Part shown: in pieces, positions 61,164-64,000 of the stretch
Numbering within the stretch: the stretch's first letter is position 1
How the letters are laid out: each line of letters opens with the position of its first letter
From: Drosophila pseudoobscura
Taxonomy: Eukaryota; Arthropoda; Insecta; Diptera; Drosophilidae
DNA: 64,000 bases
Reading direction: 5' to 3'
NCBI RefSeq assembly: GCF_009870125.1
Contig: NC_046680.1
Location: forward strand, 5,642,001 to 5,706,000
Made by a program: the position numbers and the translations under genes
Notes under the pieces: generated by a model
What the model saw: only the letters and a program-made list of their open reading frames with translations
The model's database searches: none
Told to the model about the DNA's origin: nothing

Positions 61164-63926
61164 ATGGGTGCAACTAAGAATTTAGACCTGATTGGCACCA
61201 TTGAAGATGATGCCGAGGTGGAGAATCTATCCGAGGACTCTGATGCCGAAGTGGAGGTGAGAAAACACGATATATTTTATCCCTGAATGAAAACTGAGAC
61301 ACTCCACAACTTTCTCTCACCCGTCGGCGCTCACAGTATCAACCCACAAAATTGCGACACAAGAAGGTAACAGAGTTCGAGAAGGGTTTCGAGTTTGTGG
61401 GCTCCGTTAAGGAGTACAACCAGGACACCTGGGACGATCTGATGAAGTATGTCAAGAGGAAGGCACGCACAAAGACAGATGACAAGATTGCAGCCCGTCT
61501 GCAGAAACGTGGTGGAGCCGAGGCGGTGGCCGCCGAGCAAAGTGATGAGGACGAAATAGACCTTTCTGAGGATGAGCTCCAGCACGACAATCTGCGTTTG
61601 CGGGAAAAGAAGCAAACCAAGAGCAAGAAGAAGAAAAAGGCCGAAGAAGAAGATGAGGATGAGGGTGAAAAAATGCAATTTGACGACACTGTGGAGGGCA
61701 ACGAGCAAATCACCTCCTTCTATCAAATGAATCTTTCGCGTCCCCTCATGAGGGCCATCGGAGTACTGGGCTACATCTACCCCACGCCCATCCAGGCCTC
61801 AACGATACCGATTGCCCTCTTGGGCCGGGACATCTGTGGCTGTGCTGCCACTGGTACGGGCAAGACGGCAGCCTATATGTTGCCCACACTGGAGCGTCTG
61901 CTGTATCGGCCACTCAATAACAAGGCCATCACCCGTGTCCTGGTTCTGGTGCCCACCCGTGAGCTGGGTGCCCAGGTCTATCAGGTGACGAAACAGCTCT
62001 GCCAATTCACAAGCATTGATGTGGGATTGGCCATTGGGGGCCTAGATGTGAAGGCACAGGAGGCTGTGCTGCGTCAGAATCCAGATATTGTGATAGCCAC
62101 TCCTGGACGTCTTATAGATCACATCAAAAACACGCCCAGCTTTACCCTGGACTCCATTGAGGTGAGCTTATCCCCAGATATTCGATTGATCTTTCTTACT
62201 ATTACTATGATGAATGTCCATCCTTGCGCTCTGAGCTCAACCCTGGGCAAAGCGGATAGCCTTGGTACTTGCAACTGCGCGGCAGATGCAAGCTGATCAG
62301 AGAGAGATTTAAATGAATATTCCCCATTTATAGTCAACGTCTAATTAGGTTTATTCTTGATTTACAGGTTCTCATCCTGGACGAAGCTGACCGAATGCTG
62401 GACGAATATTTCGCAGAGCAAATGAAGGAGATCATCAATTCCTGTTGTAAGACGCGCCAGACCATGCTCTTTTCGGCCACGATGAGCGAGCAGGTCAAGG
62501 ATTTGGCTGCCGTCTCGCTAGACAAGCCTGTCAAGGTCTTTGTAAACAACAATCAACAGGTGGCCTTTAATTTGCGGCAGGAATTCATACGCATACGCGA
62601 GGACAAGGAGGGAGATCGCGAGCCCATTTTGGCCAGCTTAATTTGTCGCACATTCCACGATCATTGCATGGTTTTTGTGCAGACCAAGAAGCAGGCCCAT
62701 CGCTTGCACATCCTGTTGGGTCTGCTGGGCATAAGGGCCGGTGAGCTCCATGGAAATCTGACCCAGCAACAGCGTTTGGAATCACTCAAGAAATTCAAGG
62801 AAGAGCAGATCGATGTCTTGATCGCCACAGATGTGGCAGCTCGTGGTCTGGACATTGTGGGTGTGAAGACAGTCATTAACTTTGTGATGCCCATTACGAC
62901 AGAGCATTATATCCATCGTGTGGGCCGTACAGCGCGTGCCGGTCGTGCCGGTATCTCCGTCTCGTTGGCTGGTGAAAAGGAACGCAAGATTGTCAAAGAT
63001 ATTATCAAGAATGCCGAGAGCACCATTAAGAATCGCATTATTCCACCAGAGATTATTGAGAAGTATCGCAAGAAGCTGACTGCCCTGGAGCCAGAGATTC
63101 GTGAGTTCAAAAATCCAGTTATGATTTACCCTTAGACCCATCATTGATTCCATTCAGAAAACATTCTCGACGAGGAGCAGGCCGAGCGTCAGCTCGCCAA
63201 GACAGAGCAGCAACTGTCCAAAACCGAGCGTAAGCTCTTGGGCCAGACAAACGACAAACGCGGCTGGTTCCAAACAAAGCAGCAGCGTGAGGATGAAAAG
63301 AACCGACTCGCACTGACCCCAAGTGACGAGGGCAAGACAGCTGGCGGCAAGGGCAAGGGTCACGGCCCGAACGCTGGTAAACGCAAGCGACCCGAATACG
63401 GCGGTGATGGTGAAGATGGACCGCCTGTCAAGGAGCTGGATGCCAAGCGCCACAAGAAAAAAAAAGAGGAGCCGAGGAAAAAGACGCCTGAGCAGATGGC
63501 TAAGGAGCGGGCCATGAAAGAAATCGAGAAGGTGTCGCTGGTGCGGGCCAAAATGTCCAAGCTCCGCAAGCGCCCTGGGAAGCTAGGGGCAACTGAACCT
63601 ACCAGATACGGGTCCAATGCGGCGTCCAATCAACCTAAGCGGCGCGGCCCTCAATCGGCATTCACCAACGATTTGACCGATGTCAGTCGGGGTGGGGCAT
63701 TGCGATTGAGGTAAGCACATATATAATTGCATTTAAAGATAATTCCATTAACGCATTTACCTTCAAAACCAGATCCGAGGCTAACCGCCACAAGAAGATG
63801 ACAAAGATTGCGGCCACGAAGAAGGTCAGCACCGTGAAGCTGACAAACAAGGCGGGCAAAAACAAGTTCAACAAGGGAAAAAGCTTTGGCGGACCTCGCT
63901 TCCAAAAGAAGGATAAAAAGAAATAG
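61164..63926 (+). CDS. Rs1: DEAD-box RNA helicase Rs1 (DDX27/Drs1 orthologue)
   Basis: Five exons, 61164-61256, 61337-62161, 62368-63100, 63158-63710 and 63773-63926, join in phase into 785 residues. It is a nucleolar ATP-dependent RNA helicase of the Drs1/DDX27 group that acts in large-subunit ribosome assembly. An acidic N-terminus (EDSDAEVE, then a Lys-rich stretch) leads to the Q motif region ([13 protein letters not shown]), motif I ATGTGKT (202-208), [21 protein letters not shown] (311-314), SAT (342-344), [11 protein letters not shown] and [11 protein letters not shown] (489-499). The ~270-residue C-terminus is Lys/Arg-rich, a nucleolar-targeting type, ending KKDKKK. DDX27 proteins share FEKGFEFV near the start, seen here. 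Confidence 0.95.
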
Positions 63927-64000
63927 TTATACGCTTACCTTATCAAAGCGAATACACAAATTAATCTAAGCTGTCTTAGATTGTCTACAAAAGAACTCAA

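Noticed and set aside
1-64000. CRISPR arrays, bacterial operons, riboswitches, rRNA or tRNA genes
   Set aside because: The DNA is a fly nuclear chromosome with spliced genes; repeats seen are microsatellites and transposon-like, and no cloverleaf with A/B box pairs was recognised by eye.

Overview
This is a eukaryotic window that reads as Drosophila. Genes are split by short GT-AG introns, intergenic DNA is AT-rich with many CA, GA and TACATATG simple repeats, and several proteins closely match what I remember of the melanogaster products (zipper myosin, Cdk4). I favour subgenus Sophophora, perhaps the obscura group. The reason is that genes I recall from melanogaster 60E (emp, zip) and 53C (Cdk4) sit side by side here, as would follow from inversions within Muller element C. 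The species call is an inference.

Left part (1-20.1 kb): three CD36/SCARB scavenger-receptor genes, two on the minus strand (13-1764 and 4203-7062, the second probably emp) and one on the plus strand (17702-19904, CG3829-like). Each has an N- and a C-terminal membrane span around a large extracellular domain. They are separated by about 10.6 kb of repeat-rich non-coding DNA (7.06-17.7 kb).

Middle part (about 20.5-49.5 kb): zipper, the non-muscle myosin II heavy chain, on the minus strand. Its heptad-rich tail and most of the motor lie in a compact 6-kb 3' block. The first coding exons are spread over 20 kb of introns. These introns hold an 8-codon microexon plus a 38-codon exon (the variable loop-1 insert), a dead Tc1-like transposon, a 223-bp TTAA-flanked MITE and a G-quadruplex-type tract. 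A possible alternative 3'-terminal exon lies just before the last exon.

Right part (49.6-64 kb): a repeat-rich junction (49.6-52.5 kb), then dolichol kinase (plus), Cdk4 (minus, tail-to-tail with it), a UQCC4/CCSMST1-like mitochondrial complex III assembly protein (minus) and, divergent from it, the DEAD-box ribosome-biogenesis helicase Rs1/DDX27 (plus), complete just before the window end. A ~170-bp dispersed repeat, five copies here, carries remnants of a reading frame for a small membrane protein. It occurs at the zip-Dolk junction and again in the UQCC4-Rs1 divergent promoter.

The genes are not a functional operon. They are receptors, cytoskeleton, N-glycosylation, cell-cycle, mitochondrial and nucleolar genes. 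Exon coordinates were derived by hand from splice consensus and reading-frame continuity; UTR and transcript limits are mostly not resolvable from sequence alone.
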